From contig JBCCDY010000007.1 of NCBI GenBank assembly GCA_039030555.1, positions 124,001-188,000 on the forward strand: a DNA stretch of 64,000 nt, written 5' to 3'. The notes beneath the pieces are model-generated. The model saw only the letters and a list, made by a program, of their open reading frames with translations. It was not told where the DNA came from and ran no database searches. Made by a program: the position numbers and the translations under genes. Positions 17,767 to 25,523 of the stretch are shown piece by piece. Source of the stretch: JBCCDY01 sp039030555 (lineage in GTDB: Bacteria > Bacteroidota > Bacteroidia > Cytophagales > Cyclobacteriaceae). Numbering within the stretch: the stretch's first letter is position 1; every line of letters starts with the position of its first letter.

Positions 17767-18417
17767 ATGAGCGCTTGTAAACTATTTTCTTTTGTACTAG
17801 CCGGAGCACTGCTATTTTCTTCTGGCAGCTTAGTAGCCCAACAATCCGAAAAAGAATTAAAAAAGGACATTAAGTCTAAAGCAGTAAAAGAAGCCAGGAA
17901 AGAGGCAAAAGGCTTCAAAAAGCAAGGTTACTACATTGCTCCCGGAGCCTTACCTATGGAAAAGCAAATAGAAAAAGCCTGGATGCGTCAGTACGAAACC
18001 GATGATATTGGATACCCACTTTATATCGTAGCCACTGGTAACTCTGTCGCTGGCACGCAATCTGCCGCTAAATTACAGGCAACTGAATTAGCTAAACTGG
18101 AGTTGGCCGGAAGTATATCTACAGAGGTAGCCGCCTTAATTGAGAATAGTGTGGCCAACCAGCAGTTCAATACTGAAGAAGCTGCCACGGTTCAAAAAAC
18201 AGTTGCTGCTGCTAAAAACATAATCGCGCAGGATTTGGGAAGAACAATTCCTTTATTTGAGATCTATAAAAAAGTTGGAAAAAATGTTGAAGCAAACGTT
18301 AGAGTAGCTTATAACTCTGAAATGGCCAAGGAAATAGCTAGAAAAGCAATTACCAAAAAGCTGGAAGAAGAGACCGAAATAGCTCACGAAAAGCTTGAAA
18401 AATTAATGAATTTCTAA
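17767..18417 (+). CDS. Exported LPP20-like domain protein
   Basis: A 216-residue protein with a Sec signal peptide (about 1-25, ending V-A-Q-Q). A lysine- and alanine-rich helical segment follows (about 30-60), then a domain resembling LPP20/FlgO-type proteins: G-Y-P-L-Y-I-V-A-T-G-N-S-V-A-G-T-Q-S-A-A-K at about 79-99, continuing into A-x-x-L-A-K-L-E-L-A. The alternation of a beta strand with a long helix in which A-x-x-x-A repeats occur is typical. The role is unknown; such domains often sit in envelope proteins. It lies 63 bases after the WD40-caspase gene and 10 bases before the DUF4384-like gene. Confidence 0.65.
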   Translation: MSACKLFSFVLAGALLFSSGSLVAQQSEKELKKDIKSKAVKEARKEAKGFKKQGYYIAPGALPMEKQIEKAWMRQYETDDIGYPLYIVATGNSVAGTQSAAKLQATELAKLELAGSISTEVAALIENSVANQQFNTEEAATVQKTVAAAKNIIAQDLGRTIPLFEIYKKVGKNVEANVRVAYNSEMAKEIARKAITKKLEEETEIAHEKLEKLMNF

Positions 18418-18427
18418 GTTGTCATTT

Positions 18428-19333
18428 ATGCGATCGATCATAGTAAAGGGCTTGATTGCCCTTTTTTGCTTTAGTGCGACTTCCATTTTTGCCCAGAAGA
18501 GATTTAAAACTAAAGGCGAAGCACAGGTCAAAATTGAAGACAATATGACCAAAGAAGGAGCTAGGGAGAAAGCGAAGCAACTCGCCATCGTGAACGCTAT
18601 TGAAGGCGTACTGGGTACCTATGTAGAGCAAGAAACAAACATCGATATCGTAGATGGGGAGACCAGCTTCAAGATTATTGGAAATACAAAAGTGAAAGGG
18701 GAGTGGGTAAAAACGAGCAAAGAGGATTTTGAGGAAGATACCCGTGTAATTGACGGGGAAACTGAAATTTGGATCACCTGTAACATCTCGGGAACTGTCC
18801 GGGAGATTGTGAAACCAAAACTTGCTTTTGAAACACTATCCCTAAACTGCCCACAGAAAATATGTAGAACAACAAAATATGAAGATGGAGAATCGTTCTA
18901 TCTTCATTTTAGAAGCCCCTCAACCGGATATCTTTCCCTATACCTGGTTGAGCAAGATGAAACCGTTTACAGATTATTGCCTTATCAAGGTATGTCAGAT
19001 CCTTATATCGATGCGGTTCCGGTTAAGGCCGATAAAGAATACATCTTTTTCTCCAATAAAGATCCTCACAATTATTTCTCTGATTTTCCCCTATCTCAGG
19101 TAGATGAACTGGGAATGTATACTGATTTTGATAAGGAGTATTTACAGTTGTATGTCGTTTTTTCTACAGATAAGTTCTCCAAACCTATTTTAGATAAGGA
19201 GAAAGTGCTTCAGGAAGGATCACTTCCAAAATCCCTTACCGCAAAACGCTTTGAAGAATGGGTAGAGAAAAACAGGATTTACAATCCGGATTTTAATTAT
19301 GACGTGATAAACCTCGAAATCGTAAAGAGGTAA
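18428..19333 (+). CDS. Exported DUF4384-like protein
   Basis: Read from ATG at 18428, 301 residues (a TTG at 18419 is an alternative). A signal peptide ends at about residue 23 (I-F-A-Q). The first half repeats the LPP20-like theme (K-G-E-A-Q-V-K-I-E-D, then R-E-K-A-K-Q-L-A-I-V-N-A-I-E). The second half (about 150-250) resembles DUF4384: F-Y-L-H-F-R-S-P-S-T-G-Y-L-S-L-Y-L-V and L-L-P-Y-Q-G, a domain often found beside bacterial caspases. It probably works with the caspase proteins, inferred only from neighbourhood and domain co-occurrence. It ends 31 bases from the convergent second caspase gene. Confidence 0.7.
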   Translation: MRSIIVKGLIALFCFSATSIFAQKRFKTKGEAQVKIEDNMTKEGAREKAKQLAIVNAIEGVLGTYVEQETNIDIVDGETSFKIIGNTKVKGEWVKTSKEDFEEDTRVIDGETEIWITCNISGTVREIVKPKLAFETLSLNCPQKICRTTKYEDGESFYLHFRSPSTGYLSLYLVEQDETVYRLLPYQGMSDPYIDAVPVKADKEYIFFSNKDPHNYFSDFPLSQVDELGMYTDFDKEYLQLYVVFSTDKFSKPILDKEKVLQEGSLPKSLTAKRFEEWVEKNRIYNPDFNYDVINLEIVKR

Positions 19334-19364
19334 ATCACGCTTTCAAATTAGTTTAAATTTGCCT

Positions 19365-20561
19365 TTACTGGACTGTCCAGTTCTTCCATTCTTCTGAAGC
19401 AGATGGACTTACGTTAGTTTGAGGGTCTTGCTCTTTTGAATTGATCAAAACGGACTCAAGACTTACCTTTTCTTTCAGATAATCGGATAGCTGACTGTAA
19501 GTTAAGTTACCCCTGGAGTCTTGCAATTTTTTCAATAAATGATAAGTGAACATACCGTGCCCTTTTTGCTTGTAAGGGAGTGAAGACTGGTCACCGCTAC
19601 TGGCCGAAAACACAATGAGCTTTCCATCCAGACTGTTTTCTTTCGGCTTAACACGCACTCCTCTGGCAGCTACCAATCCCTGATTTCTGGCTCCTCCACT
19701 AAAACAGGCATCGAGAAATACAGTCACTTTTTCAGTAGGATGCTCTGTGAGTTTTGCATAGACATCTGTAAGCTTAATTCCGTATTGAACATTCGTTCCC
19801 GAAACATCAACAGGAATCAAATAAGGTTCCTTGGTTTGTTCGTTGGGCAATCCATGTCCTGCATAATAGAAGTATAGCTCTGCCTTACCTTGCGTTTTTG
19901 AGGCTAACGTATTCAGTTTAGCCAGGGATTGTCTCATTTGTCCTGCTGTAGCATTGGTTAATAAGGTAATATTCGTTTCAGGAATACCGAGTGTTTTATT
20001 AGCGTATTCCTTAAAAACAGAGGCATCACGTTTGGCAAAATCCACATCAATTTCGTCACTGAGATCGGTTTGAAAAGAACTATAGTCTTCGTTTCCTACA
20101 ATAAGAGCAAATCGATAAGGGTGCGTTTCCGTACTTGTCGGTATATTAATGTCTACTTCTGAGCTGATTTCAGGCATAGCCGGCTTAGCTTCATTTCCTG
20201 AAGAAGATGCTGTATTTGAATTTTGTGATTTACTCTGAAAATTTACTTTATCCTGAACGAAAAACGTAAACCTCAAAGAAGTATACTTATCATAATAAGG
20301 AGGCTGAATGTAATCTTTCTTGCCTTTATAGCCCTTAGGAATAGCTTCAACGGTATGCTCGCCCTTATTAATAAGTACCTTTGCACGTTCTCCTGTGACC
20401 ATTTCTTTTCCATCTACAATGAACTTCGTATTCGGAACATTTGAAATTAGATCTAAAGTGATTTTAGCATCCTCGGTAACTTTTGGAAGATACTTTTTAC
20501 CCTTTTGTGCAAAGGAGACAGTACTGATTAAAAACAGTGAAAGTAGTGTGATCTTGCTCAT
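19365..20561 (-). CDS. Exported caspase-fold (peptidase C14) protease
   Basis: From ATG at 20561, 398 residues (four more residues if the ATG at 20573 is used). A Sec signal peptide (ending S-F-A-Q) is followed by a PEGA-like beta segment (about 35-80, with G-E-H-T-V-E-A-I-P-K-G-Y), a serine/asparagine-rich linker, and a caspase domain (about 145-390). The dyad is His236 in Y-Y-A-G-H-G and Cys286 in F-L-D-A-C-F-S-G-G, both intact. The domain differs clearly from that of the WD40 protein, so the two are not recent duplicates. Two lipoprotein genes precede it in the same direction. Substrates are unknown. Confidence 0.9.
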   Translation of the reverse strand: MSKITLLSLFLISTVSFAQKGKKYLPKVTEDAKITLDLISNVPNTKFIVDGKEMVTGERAKVLINKGEHTVEAIPKGYKGKKDYIQPPYYDKYTSLRFTFFVQDKVNFQSKSQNSNTASSSGNEAKPAMPEISSEVDINIPTSTETHPYRFALIVGNEDYSSFQTDLSDEIDVDFAKRDASVFKEYANKTLGIPETNITLLTNATAGQMRQSLAKLNTLASKTQGKAELYFYYAGHGLPNEQTKEPYLIPVDVSGTNVQYGIKLTDVYAKLTEHPTEKVTVFLDACFSGGARNQGLVAARGVRVKPKENSLDGKLIVFSASSGDQSSLPYKQKGHGMFTYHLLKKLQDSRGNLTYSQLSDYLKEKVSLESVLINSKEQDPQTNVSPSASEEWKNWTVQ

Positions 20562-20581
20562 GATGATACTCAAAATAGAAG

Positions 20582-20610
20582 TTAAAGATGGTGGCTTTCA
20601 CCACCTTTAA
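20582..20610 (-). terminator. Hairpin between the lipoprotein gene and the caspase gene
   Basis: A 12-bp stem with one imperfect pair (20582-20593 with 20599-20610) and a 5-base loop sits in the 58-base gap. On the minus strand it is followed by CTTCTATTTT, a weak U-rich run. It could be a terminator, an attenuator that lowers caspase expression, or an mRNA stabiliser. Confidence 0.5.
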
Positions 20611-20619
20611 CTAAAATTA

Positions 20620-21006
20620 TTACTTTCCTCCGCCTATATTTTGTTTTCCAACTTCCATATCGGCAGCCGTACCAACGATATTTAGCTTTAGAGTATAAAA
20701 CCAAAATGGATATGTAATTAAGGTTACTACATAATCGTAATCGAGTATTACATCTGCACTCTCGTGCTTAGATAAAGCATTGTTAATAACCTCATCAGCC
20801 GCCTGTTTAGTCAAGGCCGGTGGAATCAAGAAAGTAGTTTTTTTCCATTCTCCGGAAGTCCTGCCCAGAGGCTTAACATTACTGTTTGGATAAACATATT
20901 CTGAATTCAAAACAACGGTTCCGAGTTCAGTTGCACAATTGGAAAATAATAGTGAGCAAAAAATCACTACTAACCCTAAAATGACGGTTTTTTTAAATCT
21001 TTTCAT
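20620..21006 (-). CDS. Small lipoprotein, paralogue of its neighbour (B)
   Basis: A 128-residue lipoprotein from ATG at 21006 (another ATG at 21012). The leader ends in L-L-F-S-N-C, a lipobox-like site. The mature part has Y-P-N-S-N-V-K-P-L-G-R-T-S-G near the front, N-N-A-L-S-K in the middle and V-G-T-A-A-D-M-E-V-G-K-Q-N-I-G-G-G-K at the end. These blocks are shared with the upstream gene, so the two arose by tandem duplication. The function is unknown. Position upstream of the caspase suggests a common role, by inference. Confidence 0.75.
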   Translation of the reverse strand: MKRFKKTVILGLVVIFCSLLFSNCATELGTVVLNSEYVYPNSNVKPLGRTSGEWKKTTFLIPPALTKQAADEVINNALSKHESADVILDYDYVVTLITYPFWFYTLKLNIVGTAADMEVGKQNIGGGK

Positions 21007-21025
21007 GATCATTATAATTTCTGGT

Positions 21026-21391
21026 TTATTTTCCTCCTCCTATATTCTGTAATCCAACGTCTTGCTTAGCGGCTGTTCCTTCAACTCTGTAGGTCAAAGT
21101 CTGGAAAATCAAGAAGATACTCAGCTTATAATAAGTATCTACATTGATTAATACATTACCACCGTTGGACTTTGACAATGCATCGTTCCAGGCAGTTCTC
21201 TGAACCGTTGGAGTAACAGGGGGAGGGCCAAATAGCTTGGTCTTCTTATAAATGCCAGTAACCTGTCCCACAGGCTCCACATTGGCATTAGGGTAGGTGA
21301 AATGTGCCTGAGGACTTTTACCCAGATAAAATGTCTGAGAGCAATTCGAAAAAAGAATTGCTGCTGCAAACAGAATACAGATTTTCTTCAT
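21026..21391 (-). CDS. Small lipoprotein, paralogue of its neighbour (A)
   Basis: A 121-residue lipoprotein with leader ending A-I-L-F-S-N-C. It shares with the downstream gene the blocks Y-P-N-A-N-V-E-P-V-G-Q-V-T-G, N-D-A-L-S-K, V-E-G-T-A-A-K and the identical last seven residues Q-N-I-G-G-G-K. The middle has a hydrophobic beta-rich stretch (about 85-110). The conserved glycine-rich end may be a functional motif. The gene is first in a three-gene minus-strand set ending with the caspase. I recall similar Bacteroidota lipoproteins of unknown function but cannot name the family safely. Confidence 0.75.
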   Translation of the reverse strand: MKKICILFAAAILFSNCSQTFYLGKSPQAHFTYPNANVEPVGQVTGIYKKTKLFGPPPVTPTVQRTAWNDALSKSNGGNVLINVDTYYKLSIFLIFQTLTYRVEGTAAKQDVGLQNIGGGK

Positions 21392-21540
21392 GATTTTTAA
21401 GGTTGGTTGTAGAATTATTTACACAATAATTTAAGAAAATTACTCAGAAATAAAAATATTCTTGGATGAACATGGATAATTCCTAGATGAGGCTTACTTA
21501 GTTACAGAGTTACTATTTTGCCACTCTTTATCAGTGACTC

Positions 21541-22716
21541 ATGGCTACAGATTATTTTTCCAAGACTTCGAAAATCCTTATTACCTGCAACCCTTCAATA
21601 CCTCCATACTTATCTCGTGAGCTTACAGAGCTTGACTATCAGACAGATAAAGTTGATCGTCTTAACGTGACTACTAAAGGTACATTGACTGACTGTATTC
21701 GATTGAATTATGGGCTCAGAACAGCAAATAGAGTATTTTACAAGGTTGGAGAGTTAAAAGTCAATAAAATTGACGACTTGTATTCTGAACTTTATACGAT
21801 TCCATGGGAAGAACTTATTCCTGCTGCTGGTACTTTCTCTGTTCACTCTTTTGTAATTAATGATGATGTAAAAGACACACGCTATCCCAATCTACTGGCT
21901 AAAGATGCTGTGGTAGATCGAATCAGAAAAAAAACAGGTTCCAGGCCCAATTCTACTTCTTCGAGGGATTTTGCAGGAGTTTACTTTTATTGGACAACAG
22001 ATATATGTGAAGTTTTTATCGATACCTCCGGTGAAACGATTGCGAAACATGGTTATCGAGAAAATCCTTTTAAAGCTCCACTCCAGGAAGCTTTAGCATC
22101 GGCTCTTTTGAACGAAACGGAATGGTCCGAAAAGGAGAGAATGATAAACCCGATGTGCGGTAGCGGGACGTTTGCCATCGAAGCTGCTCTTAAAGCCAGA
22201 AACATAGCCCCGGGAAGGTTCAGAAAGAATTGGGCATTTATGCATCTTGTAGGCTTTAGAAAAAAGATTTTGGTCGATGTTACGAATGCTTTTAGAAGAA
22301 ATGAAATAGAAGTGGAGGGGGTAAATATCTGGGCATCGGATATTTCAAAACAAGCTGTTGAAGCAGCCAGGACCAATGCCGAGCATGCTGGCGTTTCCGA
22401 ACATATTCACTTTGAAGTCATTGACTTTAGAAAAACGACGGTCCCAAATGGAGACGGAGTGGTTTTTATGAACCCTGAGTACGGAGAAAGATTAGGAAAG
22501 GATAAAGACCTGGAAGAGCTTTATTCAGAAATAGGCGCTTTCTTAAAACAAAAGTGTACAAATAAGCGGGCGTTTGTATTTAGTGGTAATCTTGATCTGG
22601 TGAAATCCATCGGCTTAAAACCTTCTTCCAAGAAGCTTTTCTACAATGCTAAGATCGAATGTCGATTACTAGAGTATGAGCTTTACGAAGGGTCGAAGAA
22701 GGAGAAAAAGAACTAA
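21541..22716 (+). CDS. THUMP-domain RNA N2-guanine methyltransferase (RlmL-like)
   Basis: A 391-residue enzyme with an N-terminal THUMP RNA-binding domain (about 30-160) and a C-terminal methyltransferase domain. The SAM-binding motif N-P-M-C-G-S-G-T-F-A-I-E-A-A lies at about 203-216 and the catalytic motif appears as F-M-N-P-E-Y-G-E-R-L-G at about 313-323 (the usual N-P-P-Y is N-P-E-Y here). It would make m2G in 23S rRNA, as RlmL/YpsC do; the exact nucleotide cannot be told. It is monocistronic, and its stop codon lies inside an inverted repeat. Confidence 0.88.
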   Translation: MATDYFSKTSKILITCNPSIPPYLSRELTELDYQTDKVDRLNVTTKGTLTDCIRLNYGLRTANRVFYKVGELKVNKIDDLYSELYTIPWEELIPAAGTFSVHSFVINDDVKDTRYPNLLAKDAVVDRIRKKTGSRPNSTSSRDFAGVYFYWTTDICEVFIDTSGETIAKHGYRENPFKAPLQEALASALLNETEWSEKERMINPMCGSGTFAIEAALKARNIAPGRFRKNWAFMHLVGFRKKILVDVTNAFRRNEIEVEGVNIWASDISKQAVEAARTNAEHAGVSEHIHFEVIDFRKTTVPNGDGVVFMNPEYGERLGKDKDLEELYSEIGAFLKQKCTNKRAFVFSGNLDLVKSIGLKPSSKKLFYNAKIECRLLEYELYEGSKKEKKN

Positions 22717-22846
22717 GCTGTACTTAATGCCGCTTAGTTTAAGATTCAAAATCGCTGTAGGTTGTGTCCTCACGGCCTAAAAATTTCTTTAAGATTAGTG
22801 AGGACACTAAATCTTAAGTGGTAAATGCCTCTAAACTAAGCGGCAT
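22711..22846. repeat. Nested inverted repeats with alternative pairings downstream of the methyltransferase gene
   Basis: A 14-bp perfect inverted repeat (22727-22740 and 22833-22846) encloses a 10-bp perfect one (22764-22773 and 22798-22807). The same left arm can instead pair with AACTAAGC at 22711-22718, which contains the methyltransferase stop codon. A third alternative is a hairpin TTAAGATTAGTG/CACTAAATCTTAA (about 22790-22819) around a four-base loop AGGA. No gene is seen here. It may be a palindromic mobile element relic or a switching RNA leader for the patatin gene. The rest of the gap (22847-23113) holds two more inverted repeats: 22960-22970 with 23026-23036, and 23075-23089. Confidence 0.75.
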
Positions 22847-23074
22847 GGAACCCGATCATTCAGGAGATTAAATATAAAGGTGTTGCCTTTTCAGCTTATT
22901 TTGCGAGTTAAGATTTATGCTATCAGTAGCGGTGATTTTAAACCCATCACTATTGATAAGAAATTGATTTTTAAAAACTTAAAAATGGATACACTCAAAT
23001 TTAGGTATACTTTATTGGTTGTTTGAAATCAATTTCCCTGAAAACCAGGTGTTTATGTGTCTCAGTAATTACTT

Positions 23075-23089
23075 CCTGAATTATTCAGG
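23075..23089. promoter_or_regulatory. Small palindrome just before the patatin-like gene
   Basis: CCTGAA-TTA-TTCAGG is a 6-bp inverted repeat ending 24 bases before the chosen ATG (9 bases before the alternative GTG). It could be an operator or a hairpin that controls ribosome access. Confidence 0.4.
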
Positions 23090-23113
23090 CTAAATTATGT
23101 GAGTTTCAATCGT

Positions 23114-25390
23114 ATGTTCAGAAAAATATCTTACTCATTTCCTGTCCAACTGCTGGTTAATCATTTCAAGAGAAATCATATACTGATTCTTTATTGGTTG
23201 CTCCTTTTTGCAGTGGTCACCTACAATTTTGGGAGTGTATTAGGAATACCTTTTCTGTTTCTGGACCCGGAATACCTTGGAAGGATTGATTTCAGAAGCT
23301 TTTTTATCATGGGAATTGTCATTGGCCTTTTCACAATGGCATTCCACATTACTTCTTATATCATCGATGGGCCACGCTTTCGATTTTTGGGAGCATTGGA
23401 AAAACCGTTTGTCAAGTTCAGTATTAACAACAGCGTTATTCCTACGTTTTTTCTGATCGTCTACACCATAAACATCATCCAGTTTCAACTCCAGAACGAG
23501 TTTGGTACGCTTTCGACGGTTATGACCAAAGTTGCAGGGTTTTACCTGGGTTTTCTGATCATTACAGGCTTCCTGTTTCTGTATTTCAGCATCACGAATA
23601 AAGATATATTCAAAGTGATATCCAGTCAACTGAATAAGCAGATGAAGAAATCCCAGTTGGCTAGATCAAACATTATGCAGAGGTACCGATACGATAGGCT
23701 ACTGGAAATTCGTATTGAAAACTATTTCAATGAATTTTTGATCCCAAAGAAGATAACGGATCTAGAAAAGTTCTACGCGAAGAACGATCGGGATATGATC
23801 GTTAAGGTATTCGATCAAAATCATTTGAATACGGTACTTATAGAACTGGGAATTTTAGCTATTCTGTTTACCACAGGTTTTTTTAGGGAGGTGCCTTACT
23901 TTCAGATTCCGGCTGCTGCTAGTGCCGTTTTGCTGCTAACTTTTTTCGTTATTTTCTCCGGGGCTATAAGCTTTTGGTTCAGGAAATGGGGATTTTCGAT
24001 CTCAATTATAATACTCCTGTTTTTTAACTATGCGATAACTACGGATTATCTATTCAGCGAATACAAGGCATTTGGATTGGATTACTCTAAAGAGCATGTG
24101 GACTTAAATCTATCTTCTTTAGCAGCTCATAATTCTGAGGACAACGTCGATTCGGATAAAAAAGAAACGCTAAAGGTTTTAGAAACCTGGAGAAACAAAT
24201 TTGGAGAAGAAAAGCCCAAACTTATACTCATGGGTGTGAGCGGTGGTGGTCAACGCGCTGCACTTTGGGCATTCAATACCTTAAGAGTATTAGATAGTGC
24301 TTCAAATGGTCAATTCTTCGAAAACACTTTTTTAATAACCGGGGCCTCCGGGGGATTAGTAGGTACTGCGTACTTCAGGGAACTTTACCTCAGAAGGAAA
24401 ATGGGGATGATCGATAAAATGGATTATACGAGTTACCTGAAAAATATCTCAGATGATATTCTCAATCCTATCATGTTTACACTGATTGTCAATGATCTTT
24501 TTGTAAAGCATCAAACATTCGAATACTGCGATACAAAATATTTTAAAGATCGTGGTTATGCCTTTGAGCAACAATTGAATAAAAACACGGATTTTGTTCT
24601 GGATAAAAAACTCATGGAGTACGAGCAACCGGAAAAGAACTCGGATATCCCCATGCTCATACTTTCGCCAACGGTCATTAACGGAGGGAGAAAGTTATAT
24701 ATCTCTCCACAGCACACTTCTTATTTAAATATTACGGAAGATGGACGGAACAGAACGGCCGGTATTGATTTTTTAAGATTCTTCGAAGAGCAAGGATCAC
24801 GAAATTTGAGATACCTGACCGCTTTGAGAATGAATGCGACCTTTCCTTACATTACACCGAACGTATCACTTCCTACCGATCCGAGAGTAGAAATCATGGA
24901 TGCGGGCATTTCAGATAATTTTGGCATTTCAGATGCCGTACAATTTCTTCATAATTTCAAAGAGTGGATTTCGGAAAACACCTCCGGGGTTATTATCCTT
25001 TCTATTCGTGATTCTGATAGAAAACAGGAATTTGATGGAGTCGAGCGTCAAACGATCATCCAGAAATTCTTCACCCCGATCAAAAGTATTTATAACAACT
25101 GGTGGAACTTCCAGGGATTTAATAATGAAACGAGGGTTGAATATGCCAGATCTTGGTTCGATGGAGAAATCACACAAATCAACCTGCAGTACGTAAACGA
25201 GAACTCGGAAGGGCCTTTAATTCCTGTAATGAAAGAGGAGTCTAATAGAGGTAGGAGGGCTTCACTCAACTGGCATCTTACTTCGAAAGAAAAGAAAGAT
25301 ATTATATCGAATATATACTCCTCGAAAAACAAGTCATCAATCAACAAGCTTATTGATTTGATCAATGTTGATGAAACCGATGAAGATTAA
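23114..25390 (+). CDS. Multi-spanning membrane protein with patatin-like phospholipase domain
   Basis: From ATG at 23114, 758 residues (a GTG at 23099 would add five). The N-terminal 300 residues hold about seven hydrophobic helices. A patatin-type lipase domain follows (about 370-620). It shows the oxyanion glycine-rich G-V-S-G-G-G-Q-R-A-A, the nucleophile Ser412 in G-A-S-G-G and the catalytic Asp596 in D-A-G-I-S-D-N-F-G (patatins usually have D-G-G). Such enzymes cleave acyl chains from phospholipids. Because the domain follows the membrane part, the enzyme can act on the inner membrane itself. The role is unknown. It stands alone between structured DNA and icmF. Confidence 0.85.
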   Translation: MFRKISYSFPVQLLVNHFKRNHILILYWLLLFAVVTYNFGSVLGIPFLFLDPEYLGRIDFRSFFIMGIVIGLFTMAFHITSYIIDGPRFRFLGALEKPFVKFSINNSVIPTFFLIVYTINIIQFQLQNEFGTLSTVMTKVAGFYLGFLIITGFLFLYFSITNKDIFKVISSQLNKQMKKSQLARSNIMQRYRYDRLLEIRIENYFNEFLIPKKITDLEKFYAKNDRDMIVKVFDQNHLNTVLIELGILAILFTTGFFREVPYFQIPAAASAVLLLTFFVIFSGAISFWFRKWGFSISIIILLFFNYAITTDYLFSEYKAFGLDYSKEHVDLNLSSLAAHNSEDNVDSDKKETLKVLETWRNKFGEEKPKLILMGVSGGGQRAALWAFNTLRVLDSASNGQFFENTFLITGASGGLVGTAYFRELYLRRKMGMIDKMDYTSYLKNISDDILNPIMFTLIVNDLFVKHQTFEYCDTKYFKDRGYAFEQQLNKNTDFVLDKKLMEYEQPEKNSDIPMLILSPTVINGGRKLYISPQHTSYLNITEDGRNRTAGIDFLRFFEEQGSRNLRYLTALRMNATFPYITPNVSLPTDPRVEIMDAGISDNFGISDAVQFLHNFKEWISENTSGVIILSIRDSDRKQEFDGVERQTIIQKFFTPIKSIYNNWWNFQGFNNETRVEYARSWFDGEITQINLQYVNENSEGPLIPVMKEESNRGRRASLNWHLTSKEKKDIISNIYSSKNKSSINKLIDLINVDETDED

Positions 25391-25417
25391 AAGAACAAAC
25401 GTTTGATCTGATTCAGA

Positions 25418-25447
25418 TTACAGTTCGGAGTACTTTTTCTATTTTTA
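25418..25447 (+). promoter_or_regulatory. Candidate promoter of icmF
   Basis: TTA at 25418-25420 is followed after 19 bases by TATTTTTA (25440-25447), one mismatch from TAnnTTTG. The leader would be about 70 bases. Confidence 0.3.
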
Positions 25448-25523
25448 CATTATAAACAAATCTTCCTATTTCTTTTTCATACTAAATAGGAAGATCGATT
25501 TCCTGAAATAAAGAATTTTGAGC

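Noticed and set aside
14851..21391. Calling the caspase island a CRISPR-linked or gasdermin defence system
   Set aside because: There is no CRISPR array, gasdermin, STAND ATPase or nucleotide-signalling gene, and all proteins are exported.
22727..22846. Insertion sequence with a transposase
   Set aside because: The repeat encloses only about 90 bases with no coding potential; at most a small palindromic relic.
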